Below, one piece after another: positions 14,525 to 22,883 of a stretch of 45,666 nt of DNA. Origin of the DNA: Acidobacteria bacterium RIFCSPLOWO2_12_FULL_68_19 (GTDB lineage: Bacteria > Acidobacteriota > Vicinamibacteria > Vicinamibacterales > UBA2999). The DNA lies in the NCBI GenBank assembly GCA_001767525.1, contig MELF01000001.1:49346-95011 (forward strand), written 5' to 3'. A model generated the notes under the pieces. It had not been told where the DNA came from. It saw only the letters and a program-made list of their open reading frames with translations, and did no database searches. The position numbers and the translations under genes were made by a program. Position 1 is the stretch's first letter. Each line of letters starts with the position of its first letter.

Positions 14525-14601
14525 GCTGTGCCGAGGCGAAGGGGCGAGGCGGTCACATAACGGATCGTCCGAAAACCGCCTTCATCGTTCCTTCTATCGT
14601 C
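14525..14601 (+). repeat. Junction repeat, copy E (short form)
   Basis: It starts GCTGTGCCGAGGCGAAGGGG, continues GGTCACATAACGGATCGTCC and ends CGTTCCTTCTATCGTC. CGGA-TCG-TCCG in the middle keeps a 4-bp hairpin. It is followed at once by the CoxG fragment. Confidence 0.85.
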
Positions 14602-14783
14602 TGCGCTGGCAGGCCGACGTGACCATCTCGGGCAAGCTGGCCGCGTTCGGCCCGCAGGGGCTGCTCGACCGGATCGCGCGGAAGAATGTCGACAGCTTCA
14701 TCGAGGGGATCAAAGACGGCCTGTGCAGCGCGGGTCGCCCTGGGGCCGCGTCGCAGCAGGGTACGTCCGGCTCGCCGGACTGA
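14602..14783 (+). pseudogene. CoxG-like (carbon monoxide dehydrogenase subunit G, SRPBCC) C-terminal fragment
   Basis: Beginning directly after repeat E, the frame reads RWQADVTISGKLAAFGPQGL, then LDRIARKNVDSFIEGIKDGL and a Ser/Gly/Pro-rich tail to TGA at 14781-14783. V-x-I-x-G-x-LAA-x-G-x-x-L-x-D-x-x-A-x-K-x-x-D-x-F is the C-terminal end of CoxG-type SRPBCC proteins, which help mature Mo-hydroxylases. The N-terminal two thirds are missing and there is no start codon. Confidence 0.7.
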
Positions 14784-14831
14784 GTCCGTTTGACGGTAGA
14801 ATCGCCGCGTCACCGGTCCCCGCGGGATGTC

Positions 14832-15341
14832 ATGGAAGCAGGCAGCGTCGAAACGATCGTCAGGGTGTTCAATGCGAACGGGATTCGATACCTCATCGCC
14901 GGTGGCCTTGCTGTCGTCGCACACGGCTACGTCCGTTTTACCGCGGACGTGGACGTCATCATCGATCTCGAGCCCGCCAATCTCAGCCAGGCCATCAGCG
15001 CCCTGGCGCAGCTCGAGTACCGTCCCCGGGCGCCGGTTGGCCTGGACGAGTTTGTCGATCCGGAACGGCGGTTGCGGTGGGTGCGGGAGAAGGGATTGAC
15101 GGTGTTCTCGCTCTACAGCTCGCGACATCCCGCCACGGAGATCAACCTGTTCGTGGAGATGCCGCTCGATTTCGAGCGTGCCTATCAGGCCGCCGCGCGA
15201 ATGGAAGTCGCCCCTGGCGTGCCTGCGACCTTCATCGGACTGGAAGACCTGTTGCGGTTGAAGCGGCAAGCCGGGCGGCCCCAGGATCGATTGGACATTG
15301 AGAAGCTGACGGCGTTACGGCGCGGGGCCACCGATGCGTAA
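14832..15341 (+). CDS. MNT/AbiEii-type nucleotidyltransferase
   Basis: The protein has 169 residues. LIAGGLAVVAHGYVRFTADV followed by DVIIDLEPAN gives the GG motif (24-25) and D-x-D (39, 41). The end reads FIGLEDLLRLKRQAGRPQDR, the typical C-terminal helix of this family. ATG at 14832 fits the family N-terminus; an upstream GTG or ATG would add 14 poorly conserved residues. It overlaps the next small gene by 8 nt. It resembles, but is not a close copy of, the nucleotidyltransferase at 9433-9882. Confidence 0.8.
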   Translation: MEAGSVETIVRVFNANGIRYLIAGGLAVVAHGYVRFTADVDVIIDLEPANLSQAISALAQLEYRPRAPVGLDEFVDPERRLRWVREKGLTVFSLYSSRHPATEINLFVEMPLDFERAYQAAARMEVAPGVPATFIGLEDLLRLKRQAGRPQDRLDIEKLTALRRGATDA

Positions 15342-15519
15342 CAACCCCCAGGAGCGCGTCTGGGATCGGGGCTGGGACGCTCACGATGCGCAGCAGCTTC
15401 GCCGCCTGGCTGCGTTGCCGCTGGCCGAGAAGCTGCGATGGCTCGAAGAGGCGCAGCGGCTCGTGCGACACCTGTCCGCCGCAACGACGCCACCCGGAGC
15501 CGCGAAGGTGCCTCGATGA
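15334..15519 (+). CDS. Small partner protein of the nucleotidyltransferase
   Basis: The protein has 61 residues: WDRGWDAHDAQQLRRLAALP, then LAEKLRWLEEAQRLVRHL. The pattern WDxGWxxHxxxQLxRLAxLPLxEKLxWLEEA is a recurrent short helical protein paired with this class of nucleotidyltransferase. It overlaps the upstream gene by 8 nt and the downstream kinase start by 4 nt (ATGA), though the latter may be fortuitous since the kinase gene is broken. Antitoxin function is an inference. Confidence 0.65.
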   Translation: MRNNPQERVWDRGWDAHDAQQLRRLAALPLAEKLRWLEEAQRLVRHLSAATTPPGAAKVPR

Positions 15520-16680
15520 TCGCGTCGGGATCCCGTCTCGGCCCGTTTGAGATCCAATCCGCCCTCGGGGCCGGCGGCATGGGGAGGTGTATCGGGCGTG
15601 CGAGCCGCGCCTCGGGCGTGACGTCGCGGTCAAGGTCCTGTCGGCCGCGTTCAGCGCCGATCCCGAGCGGCTCCGGCGCTTCGAGCAGGAGGCACGCGCG
15701 GCGGCAGCGCTCAACCATCCACACATTCTGGCCGTCTACGACATCGGCACGCACGAGGGCTCGCCGTACATCGTGTCGGAGCTGCTGGAGGGCGGCACGC
15801 TGCGTGCGTCGATCGGTGGCGGCCTGCCGGTGCGGAAAGCCATCGACTACGCCGTTCAGGTGGGCCATGGCCTCGCCGCGGCGCACGAGAAGGGCATCGT
15901 CCATCGCGACCTGAAGCCTGACAACGTGTTTGCCACGGCGACGGGGCACGTCAAGATTCTCGACTTCGGGCTGGCCAAGCTGACAGAGTCCCACGGGTCC
16001 GCGACAGGACTCGGCGCCGCGCGCCCGGCGTCCGACGTCGAGCCGACGCAGGCCGGCCTGGGTACGGAGACCGGCCTGGTGCTCGGGACGATCGGCTACA
16101 TGGCGCCCGAGCAGCTGCGAGGGCACACGGTCGATCACCGCGCCGATCTGTTTGGTCTCGGTGCGGTGCTCTACGAGATGCTCTCGGGCCCGCGCGCGTT
16201 CGGCGGCGCGACGGGGGCCGACACGATCGGCGCGATCCTGGACAGGGAACCGCCGGACCTTCCGGTGGCGGAACGAAAGATCCCTCCCGGACTGGTGCGC
16301 ATCGTGGACCGCTGCCTGGAGAAGAACCCGGCCGCTCGCTTTCAGACGGCCGCGGATCTGGCCTTTGCGCTCGAGGCCATGTCCGGCTCGTCCACGTCGA
16401 GCGACACGGTGGTGCCCGCAGCCGCTCGCTGGGACGGAAGGGGCGAACTATCCGTTCTGGGCGCCGGATAGTCGCGCCGTGGGCTTCTTTGCGGATGGCA
16501 GGCTCACACGCCTGGAGCTGAGCGGCGGTGCGCCGCAGGTCCTTGCCAACGCACCGGGAGGGCGGGGCGGCACCTGGAACCAGAACGGCGTGATCGTGTT
16601 TTCGCCCAACACCGTCGGTGGGCTGATGCGAGTCGGGGCCACGGGAGGGTCGCCCGAAGCCGTGACGCAGCTCAGCTCGG
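15516..16680 (+). pseudogene. PknB-type Ser/Thr kinase with PD40 repeats, frameshifted, internally deleted and 3'-truncated
   Basis: The start MIASGSRLGPFEIQSALGAG is the normal N-terminus with the glycine-rich loop. At about 15587 the run that should read GGGGAG has lost one G (GGMGEVYRA expected), which shifts the frame. The kinase core continues in the next frame: VAVKVL (ATP lysine), HRDLKPDN, ILDFGLAKL and GYMAPEQLRG. Near 16420 the frame changes again from SSTSSDTVV to PQPLAGTEGANYPFWAPDSR, so the transmembrane linker and the first PD40 units are deleted. The PD40 part is then cut at 16680 by junction repeat F. Without the deletions it would be a membrane signalling kinase of roughly 850-900 residues. 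Confidence 0.8.
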
Positions 16681-16754
16681 GCTGTGCCGAGGCGAAGGGG
16701 CGAGGCGGTCACATAACGGATCTTCCGAAAACCGCCTTCATCGTTCCTATCGTC
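16681..16754 (+). repeat. Junction repeat, copy F (short form)
   Basis: GCTGTGCCGAGGCGAAGGGG through GGTCACATAACGGATCTTCC to CGTTCCTATCGTC. It joins the 3'-truncated kinase (plus strand) to the 3'-truncated TrmFO gene (minus strand), so neither side continues on the other. Confidence 0.85.
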
Positions 16755-17285
16755 AGATCTGGCCGGCGAAGAAGAGATCGAAGCGCACGCGCGTCTGCCA
16801 CGTCTCGCGCAGCACCCGCGGGGCGTTGATGTACGTGTTCCGGTGCACCATCCCGAAACGCACGAACTCGGCCTGCTCGAGGCCGGGAATCATCCGCAGG
16901 ACCCGCGCCTGCTCGCCCCACTTCAGCTGCGTCTGAAACCCGACGAGGCTGTAGTGGTCGCCGGCCAGGTTGTCCTGACGGAGCTGCACCACTGCGTACG
17001 GCGTCCGTCCGGTACGGGGATCGACGAGCCCCACCGGCTTCATCGGCCCGAACCGCAGCGTGTCGCGGCCGCGGTGCGCCATCACTTCGATCGGCAAACA
17101 CCCTTCGAAGAACGGAAGGAATTCGAGCAGACGAGCTCGGCGAGACGGTCGGTCTTGTGCACGGCGGTGGCACGCACGGGCCGCATCTCGTGGATCACGA
17201 CCGGCACGCCGAGCGCCGCCGCCTGCCACGCGGCCTCGGATCCGGCGAGCCCGCCGCCGATGACGTGGACCATAGGCGTCTTCAT
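16755..17285 (-). pseudogene. trmFO: TrmFO (tRNA m5U54 methyltransferase) with internal deletion and lost C-terminus
   Basis: ATG at 17285. The N-terminus carries the FAD motif [14 protein letters not shown] and then [20 protein letters not shown] and LVCSNSF, all diagnostic of TrmFO. The sequence then jumps with a frame change to [29 protein letters not shown] and [11 protein letters not shown], omitting about 150-170 residues. The other end stops at [10 protein letters not shown], the position where TGVEGY normally follows, exactly at repeat F. Both losses make the gene non-functional. An intact trmFO or trmA elsewhere would be expected if the modification is retained. Confidence 0.85.
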
Positions 17286-17319
17286 AGTTTACGGCGTCCC
17301 CGCGTGGCTGACGGCTCGA

Positions 17320-17727
17320 CTACCAGAGCGTGCGTACCGCTCCACTCTTCCGAATCGGCCGGTCCGACGTGATGAGTGTCAGGTTGTGCACGCGTGCGGT
17401 CGCGGCAATCAGGCGGTCGGCCGGGTCGGGCGGAAACGACGGGCCCAGTTGTTCCGATTCGACGGCGACGTCGACCGTGAGCGGGACCACCTCGAGATGA
17501 GGCGACGAGGCCGCAGCGCGCAGCCACAGCGGCCAGGGCCCGAATGCCTCGTCCACGACGACGCGTCCATGGGCGAGGTGCCATGACGCCTCTTTCAACG
17601 AGATGGCGACGGTGCCGATACGCTCGTGCGGCGGCACGCCGCGGAGCGCCGAGCGCGCACGGCGGCTCAGTCGAAGGTCGTCCAGTACGGACCAGAACCA
17701 CGCTTGGGTGTCGAGGAGATACTTTAC
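17320..17727 (-). CDS. VapC-like PIN-domain toxin
   Basis: About 135 residues counted from VKYLLDTQAWFWSV. The PIN pattern is complete: D in LLDTQAW, Glu in SLKEASWHLA, and DPADRLIAATA followed by LITSDRPI supply the other acidic residues. The predicted role is ribonuclease toxin. The reading frame for the essential first Asp begins with GTA at 17725-17727, next to the antitoxin stop TAA, and no ATG, GTG or TTG is found close upstream in frame; the first ATG at 17637 would be too late to give a working PIN domain. Either an unusual start is used or the start codon has mutated. Genes overlap as usual for vapBC. Confidence 0.65.
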   Translation of the reverse strand, partial: VKYLLDTQAWFWSVLDDLRLSRRARSALRGVPPHERIGTVAISLKEASWHLAHGRVVVDEAFGPWPLWLRAAASSPHLEVVPLTVDVAVESEQLGPSFPPDPADRLIAATARVHNLTLITSDRPIRKSGAVRTLW

Positions 17728-17963
17728 ACAGGCCGGAACCAGGCCTCGGGCGGTACGATGGGTGACTCGATGTCGCCACGCACGCTCGCGGTGCCGGCAA
17801 GGCAGCCGATCAGGCCGCGGGCGCGATCGGTCTTCTCCCGAACCGGCACGATCTTCGCGACTTCACGGTCGCGGTGGAGGATCACGATTGTTTCTCCACC
17901 CGCCGCGCGGCGAATGAGCTCGCTCGCCCGGTCCCGGAACTGCCCGATCTTGACGCGCTTCAC
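17724..17963 (-). CDS. Phd/YefM-type antitoxin
   Basis: About 79 residues from GTG at 17963. VKIGQFRDRASELIRRAAGG, then ETIVILHRDREVAKIVPV is the Phd/YefM fold (A-x-x-x-x-x-x-L-x-x-x-x-x-GE-x-x-x-I-x-x-x-G/D-x-x-V-A-x-I-x-P). The C-terminal region ends IVPPEAWFRPV and would bind the toxin. TTGACA at 17995-18000 (minus strand) may be a -35 element, but no good -10 was seen. The stop overlaps the toxin frame by 4 nt. Confidence 0.75.
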   Translation of the reverse strand: MKRVKIGQFRDRASELIRRAAGGETIVILHRDREVAKIVPVREKTDRARGLIGCLAGTASVRGDIESPIVPPEAWFRPV

Positions 17964-18091
17964 CACAGACAACGAAGCCAGAATATTTGGCCATGTCAAC
18001 CCTGCGCGCGACGGCCCGCCAGACACGCCGCAGGCGAATTCCGCGGTGCGTCCGCGTCTTTCCCTCGGCTGTCCGGTGCCCTTCCCTGCCC

Positions 18092-20749
18092 TTACAGGCC
18101 AGTCACGATCCCGTTCGCGTCGGCAATGAGCCCGGCCACGACCTCTTCCGACAGGACCCCGCGCCGCTGCAACGCCTCGACCTGCCTGACAAAGGCGCCG
18201 AGCTGCGCTTCGGCCGCGGCGGTGTTGCCGCTGTCAATTGCCCGGTTCACATTCGTCAACGTCGTTGTGAGCAGCCGCTCGGAAGCGGCGGCCAGATCGA
18301 GCGCCGTGATCTCGGTTTCCAGGTTCGTAACCGCATCGGTCGCGGAACACCCGTTGGCCGGACCCGGCACGAGCGGACAGCCGTCAACGATGTCGAAGAA
18401 GCCATCGTTGTCGTCATCGGGGTCCGCGTTGTCGCCCGTCCCGTCGTCGTCTGCATCGTTCCACTCGCTGGCGTCGAGCGGGAAGCGATCCGCGGCATCG
18501 CTGACGCCGTCGGCATCGTCATCCGTGTCTGCGTTGTTGCCCGTGCCGTCGCCGTCCGTGTCGGTCGTCTCTGCGGCATCCAGCGGGAAGGCATCCGAGG
18601 CGTCCGGCGTGCCGTCGCCGTCATCGTCGGTGTCGGCATTGTTTCCGGTGCCATCGCCGTCCGTGTCGGTCGTCTCCGACGCATCGAACGGAAACGCGTC
18701 CCCCTCATCCGGCGTCCCGTCGTTGTCGTCATCCGGATCGTCGGCATCGGGCTGTCCGTCGCCGTCGGCATCCGGCAGCGCAGGAGCCAATGCGGGTGCC
18801 CAGGACGGCTGGGAGTCTTCGCCTGGGCTGAACGTCAGACGCGTCTGGCCGGTGCCATCCGCATTCATCACGTAGACTTCCCAGTTGCCGTCGCGCAGAC
18901 TGGCAAAGGCGATCTTCGTCCCGTCGGGCGACCACGTTGCATACGAGTCGTCTCCACCGCTGACGGTCAGACGCGTCGGGCTGCTGCCGTCCGCGTTCAT
19001 GACATAGATTTCGTTGTTGCCATGCCTGTCGCTGTGGAACGCGACCTGCGTTCCGTCGGGAGACCACGCCGGATAGAGGTCGGTCGACGGATGATTGGTG
19101 ATCCTCGTCTGTCCGGTTCCGTCCGGATTCATGACGTAGATCTCCCAATTCCCGTCGCGAGTGCTCGCAAAGGCGATACGAGCCCCGTCAGGGGACCACA
19201 CCGGGCCGAGATCATGGCCGCCCGTGTTCGTCAGACGCGTCTGGGCACTCCCGTCCGCGTTCATGACGTAGATCTGGTAATTCCCAGTGTCGCGTGTGTC
19301 CGAAAAGGCGATCCGCGTCCCGTCGGGTGACCACGACGGCTCCGCCTGGCCACCCGCGGCGAGGAGCTGGGTCCGACCCGAGCCGTCAGCGTTCATCACA
19401 TGGATGTCGCTCCCCACGCCGCTCGAAAAAGCGATCCTCGTTCCATCCACCGACCACGACTGATGTTGCTCGTTCGAGCCAGGCATGTTGGACAGGTTGA
19501 CCTGTCCCGAGCCGTCGGGATTCATGGCGTAAACTTCATGGTTGCCGTCACGCGTGCTGTTGAAGGCAATCCGTCCGTTCACGGCTTCGACGGGGTCGCA
19601 TGCGGTTCCGACCCCATCTCCGTCGGCGTCGGCCTGATCGTTCGCCACTGCAGGACAGTTATCCGACACATCGGCGATGCCGTCGCCGTCGTCGTCGGTG
19701 TCGGCGTGGTTGCCGATGCCGTCGCCGTCGGTGTCGCTCGTCTCGGTGGCATCGAGCGGGAACGCATCGGTGGCATCCGGCGTCTCGTCGTTGTCGTCGT
19801 CAGGATCTGTATCATCGCCCGTGCCGTCGCCGTCGGTGTCGAGAATCGGTTTCCACGCCGGATAGCCGTCGCGCGCGGGGTGATTCGAAATGTTCGTTTG
19901 ATTCGTCCCGTCCGCGTTCATGACGTAGATTTCGTCGTTGCCGTCCCGATTGCTCGAAAAAGCGATCAGGGTGCCGTCCGGCGACCAGGTCGGCTCGTGC
20001 TCGTGCGCGCCGCTGGTGGCAGTGAGATTCGTCTGTCCGCTGCCGTCGGGGTTCATGACGTAAATGTCCCAGTCGCCGTCGAACCGCTTGAACGCGATAC
20101 TGGTGCCGTCGGGCGACCACTCGGGCGCCGCGTCGTGCAGCCCGGTGTTGGTCAGGCGGACCTGTCCTGTACCGTCGGCGTTCATCACATAGATGTGCGA
20201 AATCCCACCATCCCGTTTGCTGGCGAAGACGATCCTCGTGCCATCCAGAGACCAGTCGGGGTCGTAGTCGTCCGAAGGATTGTTCACCAGCCGCGTCTGT
20301 CCGGTGCCATCGGCATTCATCACATAGATCTCGCCGTGCCCGTCGCGGAAGCTGGTGAAGGCGATCTTCGTGCCGTCAGGCGACCACGAAGGCTCGGAGT
20401 CATGGTGGTTGACGCCGGTGGTCAGCTGGACGTGTCCCGTGCCGTCGGCGTTGACGACATGGATGTGAAAGTCGGGATCCGCGCTCTGGAACGCGACCCG
20501 GCTGCCGTCGGGCGACCAGGCCGGGTTCCGCTCCTCGCGCGGGTCGAATGTGATGGGCGTTGGCCCCGTCCCGTCGGCATTCATCACGTACACGTCGTCG
20601 TGGACGCCGGTGTCGCGGTTGGTGGCGAAGGCAATCTGGCCCGTCACGGGCGGCGCCTGCGCACCGACGTCGGTGGCGATGGCGAGCCACAGCAGGGCGC
20701 CGGCCAGAACGAAATACCGGACGATGGGTCGACGGGTGGACGCTGTCAC
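18092..20749 (-). CDS. Large secreted PD40 (TolB-like) propeller protein with thrombospondin type-3 calcium repeats
   Basis: The protein has 885 residues. A signal peptide lies at about 10-31. PD40 blades with the unit W-x-PDGT-x-IAF-x-S-x-RDGN-x-EIYVMNADG-x-G-x-T-x-L occupy about 35-300 and again about 395-680. Each propeller half is followed by an acidic DTDGDGTGNNADTDDDGDG-like thrombospondin type-3 region (about 308-392 and 688-795). A helical C-terminal domain of about 80 residues (ITALDLAAASERLLTTTLTN) follows and resembles the FIVAR-like ends of such proteins. GTG at 20749 is the start, preceded by GGAGGTTCGCC. A calcium-stabilised surface or extracellular protein is inferred; no catalytic motif is seen. 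Confidence 0.8.
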   Translation of the reverse strand: MTASTRRPIVRYFVLAGALLWLAIATDVGAQAPPVTGQIAFATNRDTGVHDDVYVMNADGTGPTPITFDPREERNPAWSPDGSRVAFQSADPDFHIHVVNADGTGHVQLTTGVNHHDSEPSWSPDGTKIAFTSFRDGHGEIYVMNADGTGQTRLVNNPSDDYDPDWSLDGTRIVFASKRDGGISHIYVMNADGTGQVRLTNTGLHDAAPEWSPDGTSIAFKRFDGDWDIYVMNPDGSGQTNLTATSGAHEHEPTWSPDGTLIAFSSNRDGNDEIYVMNADGTNQTNISNHPARDGYPAWKPILDTDGDGTGDDTDPDDDNDETPDATDAFPLDATETSDTDGDGIGNHADTDDDGDGIADVSDNCPAVANDQADADGDGVGTACDPVEAVNGRIAFNSTRDGNHEVYAMNPDGSGQVNLSNMPGSNEQHQSWSVDGTRIAFSSGVGSDIHVMNADGSGRTQLLAAGGQAEPSWSPDGTRIAFSDTRDTGNYQIYVMNADGSAQTRLTNTGGHDLGPVWSPDGARIAFASTRDGNWEIYVMNPDGTGQTRITNHPSTDLYPAWSPDGTQVAFHSDRHGNNEIYVMNADGSSPTRLTVSGGDDSYATWSPDGTKIAFASLRDGNWEVYVMNADGTGQTRLTFSPGEDSQPSWAPALAPALPDADGDGQPDADDPDDDNDGTPDEGDAFPFDASETTDTDGDGTGNNADTDDDGDGTPDASDAFPLDAAETTDTDGDGTGNNADTDDDADGVSDAADRFPLDASEWNDADDDGTGDNADPDDDNDGFFDIVDGCPLVPGPANGCSATDAVTNLETEITALDLAAASERLLTTTLTNVNRAIDSGNTAAAEAQLGAFVRQVEALQRRGVLSEEVVAGLIADANGIVTGL

Positions 20750-20976
20750 GGCGAACCTCCAGCGCGCGGCAGTCAGAGCCGAAGCTCCAAGAGGTGGTTT
20801 GGGCTTGAGGGGAGCCGCGCGCGTGTACTCCTACTGGCCGCGGCACCACCGGGCAACTGGTCGGATATGTCTTTAGATGACGGGCCGGCGGTCGATTACA
20901 AACTTCGTCATCGCACCCCTCGCCAGCTGTGGTACCGTCTCGCCAGCCAAACTCGATCACCCGGCACGGACACTCG

Positions 20977-22311
20977 ATGTCTAGTCGACCGCGACTCGAT
21001 TCGTGGAAGGAAATCGCGGCCTATCTGGGACGCGATATCCGGACGGTGATTCGCTGGGAGGAGCGCCGCGGGCTCCCCGTCTATCGCCTTCCCGGGGGGC
21101 CGCGGCCGCGCGTCTTCGCCTACCCTGACGAACTCGATCGCTGGCTGGAGCAGCGAGGCACCGCCAACGAGGCGCCGGAGGCCGGCACCGCGATGCCGAA
21201 CGGTCCCGCCATCCCGCAGTCGGCGGGCAGCCACGGACGGTACTTCAAGTTGATTGCCCTGAGTGGTCTGGGGCTGGTGCTGGTGGTAACCGCCGCGCTG
21301 TCCATACTTCCGCGCGCGGCCGGGTCCCCGCGGGCGCTGACGATCGCCGGAAAGGAGCTGCTCGCGCTCGATGCGTCGGGCGCCCCCCTCTGGCGATACC
21401 CGTTCGACGCCGCGGGGTTCGGCGACCCGCCCAAGCCCTGGTATCACATCGGCGACTTCGACGCCGACGGCCGCGACGAGGCGCTCGCCTCGCTCGAGGT
21501 GACGCCGCCCGGAGCGGCAAACCAGCACCACGGCGAGCTCGTCAGCTTCAACGGCCGCGGCGTGCCGCGGTGGTCGGTCGTGCCCGACGACCGCATCGCC
21601 TTTCGCGAAGGTGACTACGGGCCGCCGTGGGCACCCGCCGATCTCCAGACCTACGCCGTGGACGGTGAGGCCCGGTTCGCGTGGAGCGTGCATCACTTCA
21701 CGTGGTGGCCTGGACTGCTCATCACGCTGGATGCCGCAGGGAACCGCCTCGGTAGCTTCGTCAATTCGGGCTGGATTCGAAGGACATGGTCGTCGCCCGA
21801 CGGGCGGCACCTGTTCATCGTGGGGGTCAGTCATAGTCGGGAGGCGTATGTGCTCGGCGTGCTCGACGCCGCCAATCCTTCGGGACGCTCGCCCGAGTTG
21901 CCGGACAGCCCGACCGAGTGCGTGCACTGTCCTGAGGGGAGCCCGCTTCAGTACGTCGTCTTCCCGCGAACCGATGTCAGCCGCCAGCAGCCGTTTCCCG
22001 ACCACTACCCGACGGTGGTGACGTTCGACGACGGCGCCGTGCAGGTGCAGGTGATGGAAAGCGGGGCGCCCGACGTCGCCGCAACGCTCTACGAGCTCGC
22101 GTCGGCCGCCGGCAGCACGGACCCGTCAGGCCCGCCCTATGAGCTGCGCGAGGCGCGTTTCAGCGACTCGTACTGGAATTGGCATCGGCGGCTGGAAGCG
22201 GACGGAAGACTGAATCACGCCGCGGTGGATTGTCCGGAGCGCCTGGGGCTCGACGTGCAGGAGTGGATCCCTGGCCGCGGATGGACGCTGCGCCGCGTCG
22301 CGGTACGCTGA
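20977..22311 (+). CDS. Membrane-anchored protein with N-terminal excisionase-like HTH and an extracytoplasmic domain
   Basis: The protein has 444 residues. LDSWKEIAAYLGRDIRTVIR followed by WEERRGLPVYRLPGG and VFAYPDELDRWLE is a MerR/excisionase-like winged helix (residues 8-58), as used at the start of acidobacterial membrane regulators. A single transmembrane segment lies at about 90-111 (FKLIALSGLGLVLVVTAALS). The remainder is an exported FG-GAP/PQQ-like sequence, with IGDFDADGRDEALAS near 155 as the clearest FG-GAP motif. It is divergent from the PD40 protein gene at 18092-20749, with about 227 bp between starts. A one-component sensor function is an inference. ATG at 20977 is chosen because the SWKEIA motif starts 8 residues later. 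Confidence 0.7.
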   Translation: MSSRPRLDSWKEIAAYLGRDIRTVIRWEERRGLPVYRLPGGPRPRVFAYPDELDRWLEQRGTANEAPEAGTAMPNGPAIPQSAGSHGRYFKLIALSGLGLVLVVTAALSILPRAAGSPRALTIAGKELLALDASGAPLWRYPFDAAGFGDPPKPWYHIGDFDADGRDEALASLEVTPPGAANQHHGELVSFNGRGVPRWSVVPDDRIAFREGDYGPPWAPADLQTYAVDGEARFAWSVHHFTWWPGLLITLDAAGNRLGSFVNSGWIRRTWSSPDGRHLFIVGVSHSREAYVLGVLDAANPSGRSPELPDSPTECVHCPEGSPLQYVVFPRTDVSRQQPFPDHYPTVVTFDDGAVQVQVMESGAPDVAATLYELASAAGSTDPSGPPYELREARFSDSYWNWHRRLEADGRLNHAAVDCPERLGLDVQEWIPGRGWTLRRVAVR

Positions 22312-22320
22312 CCGATCGGC

Positions 22321-22883
22321 TTACGCGCCCGCCGCTTTCGCGCGCGCGCCCCGGGCGGACGCACGCGGCGCGCCGCGGCGACCGCCGGCGCGACGTGGCA
22401 TCGGCATCGCGTTGCGGCGCGCCTCGAGCAGCTCGACCGCCTGCTCGAAAGTCACCGCCTCCGGGTTCGATCCGCGCGGAATCGATGCATTGATGCGTCC
22501 GTCGGTCACGTACGGGCCGAACCGGCCGAAGCTGGTCACCACCGACTCGTTGTCGTCCGGATGAAGGCCCACCACGCGCGGCAGCGACAGCAGCTTCAGT
22601 GCCTCGTCCAGCGTCACGGTCGACTCGGTCATCCCGGCCTGCAGCGACGCGCGCTTCGGCTTCTCCACCTTTTGACCTTTGACTTTCGACTTTTGACTTC
22701 CGTTGGGCGTCTCGCCCAGCTGCACGTAGGCGCCGTATCGTCCGTTCATCACGTAGACGTTGAGGCCCGTGGCCGGATCGACGCCGAGCGACCGCGGCCC
22801 CTCGGCCTTGACGCGCACGAGCTCGAGCGCCTTCTCGAGCGTCAGGTCCGCGGGCGCGATGTCGTCCGGCAGCGACGCGGTCC
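22321..22883 (-). pseudogene. topA: DNA topoisomerase I, C-terminal fragment
   Basis: The frame ending in TAA at 22321 carries repeated topoisomerase C-terminal modules: LEKALELVRVKAEGPRSLGV, then NVYVMNGRYGAYVQLGE, and again VTLDEALKLLSLPRVVGLHP followed by VVTSFGRFGPYVTDGRINAS and a basic tail. The Toprim and active-site Tyr regions are missing. Upstream, the coding frame runs without a start codon up to exactly 22883, where junction repeat G begins. An insertion of TTTGAC-type heptamers lies inside the frame at 22669-22700. An intact topA must exist elsewhere. Confidence 0.8.
22669..22700. repeat. TTTGACTTTTGAC-type heptamer repeat within coding sequence
   Basis: Four near-copies of a TTTGACY/TTCGACT heptamer lie in tandem. 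On the coding strand they are translated in frame as SQKSKVKGQKVEK within a linker of the TopA fragment. Such heptamers are normally intergenic. Confidence 0.6.
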
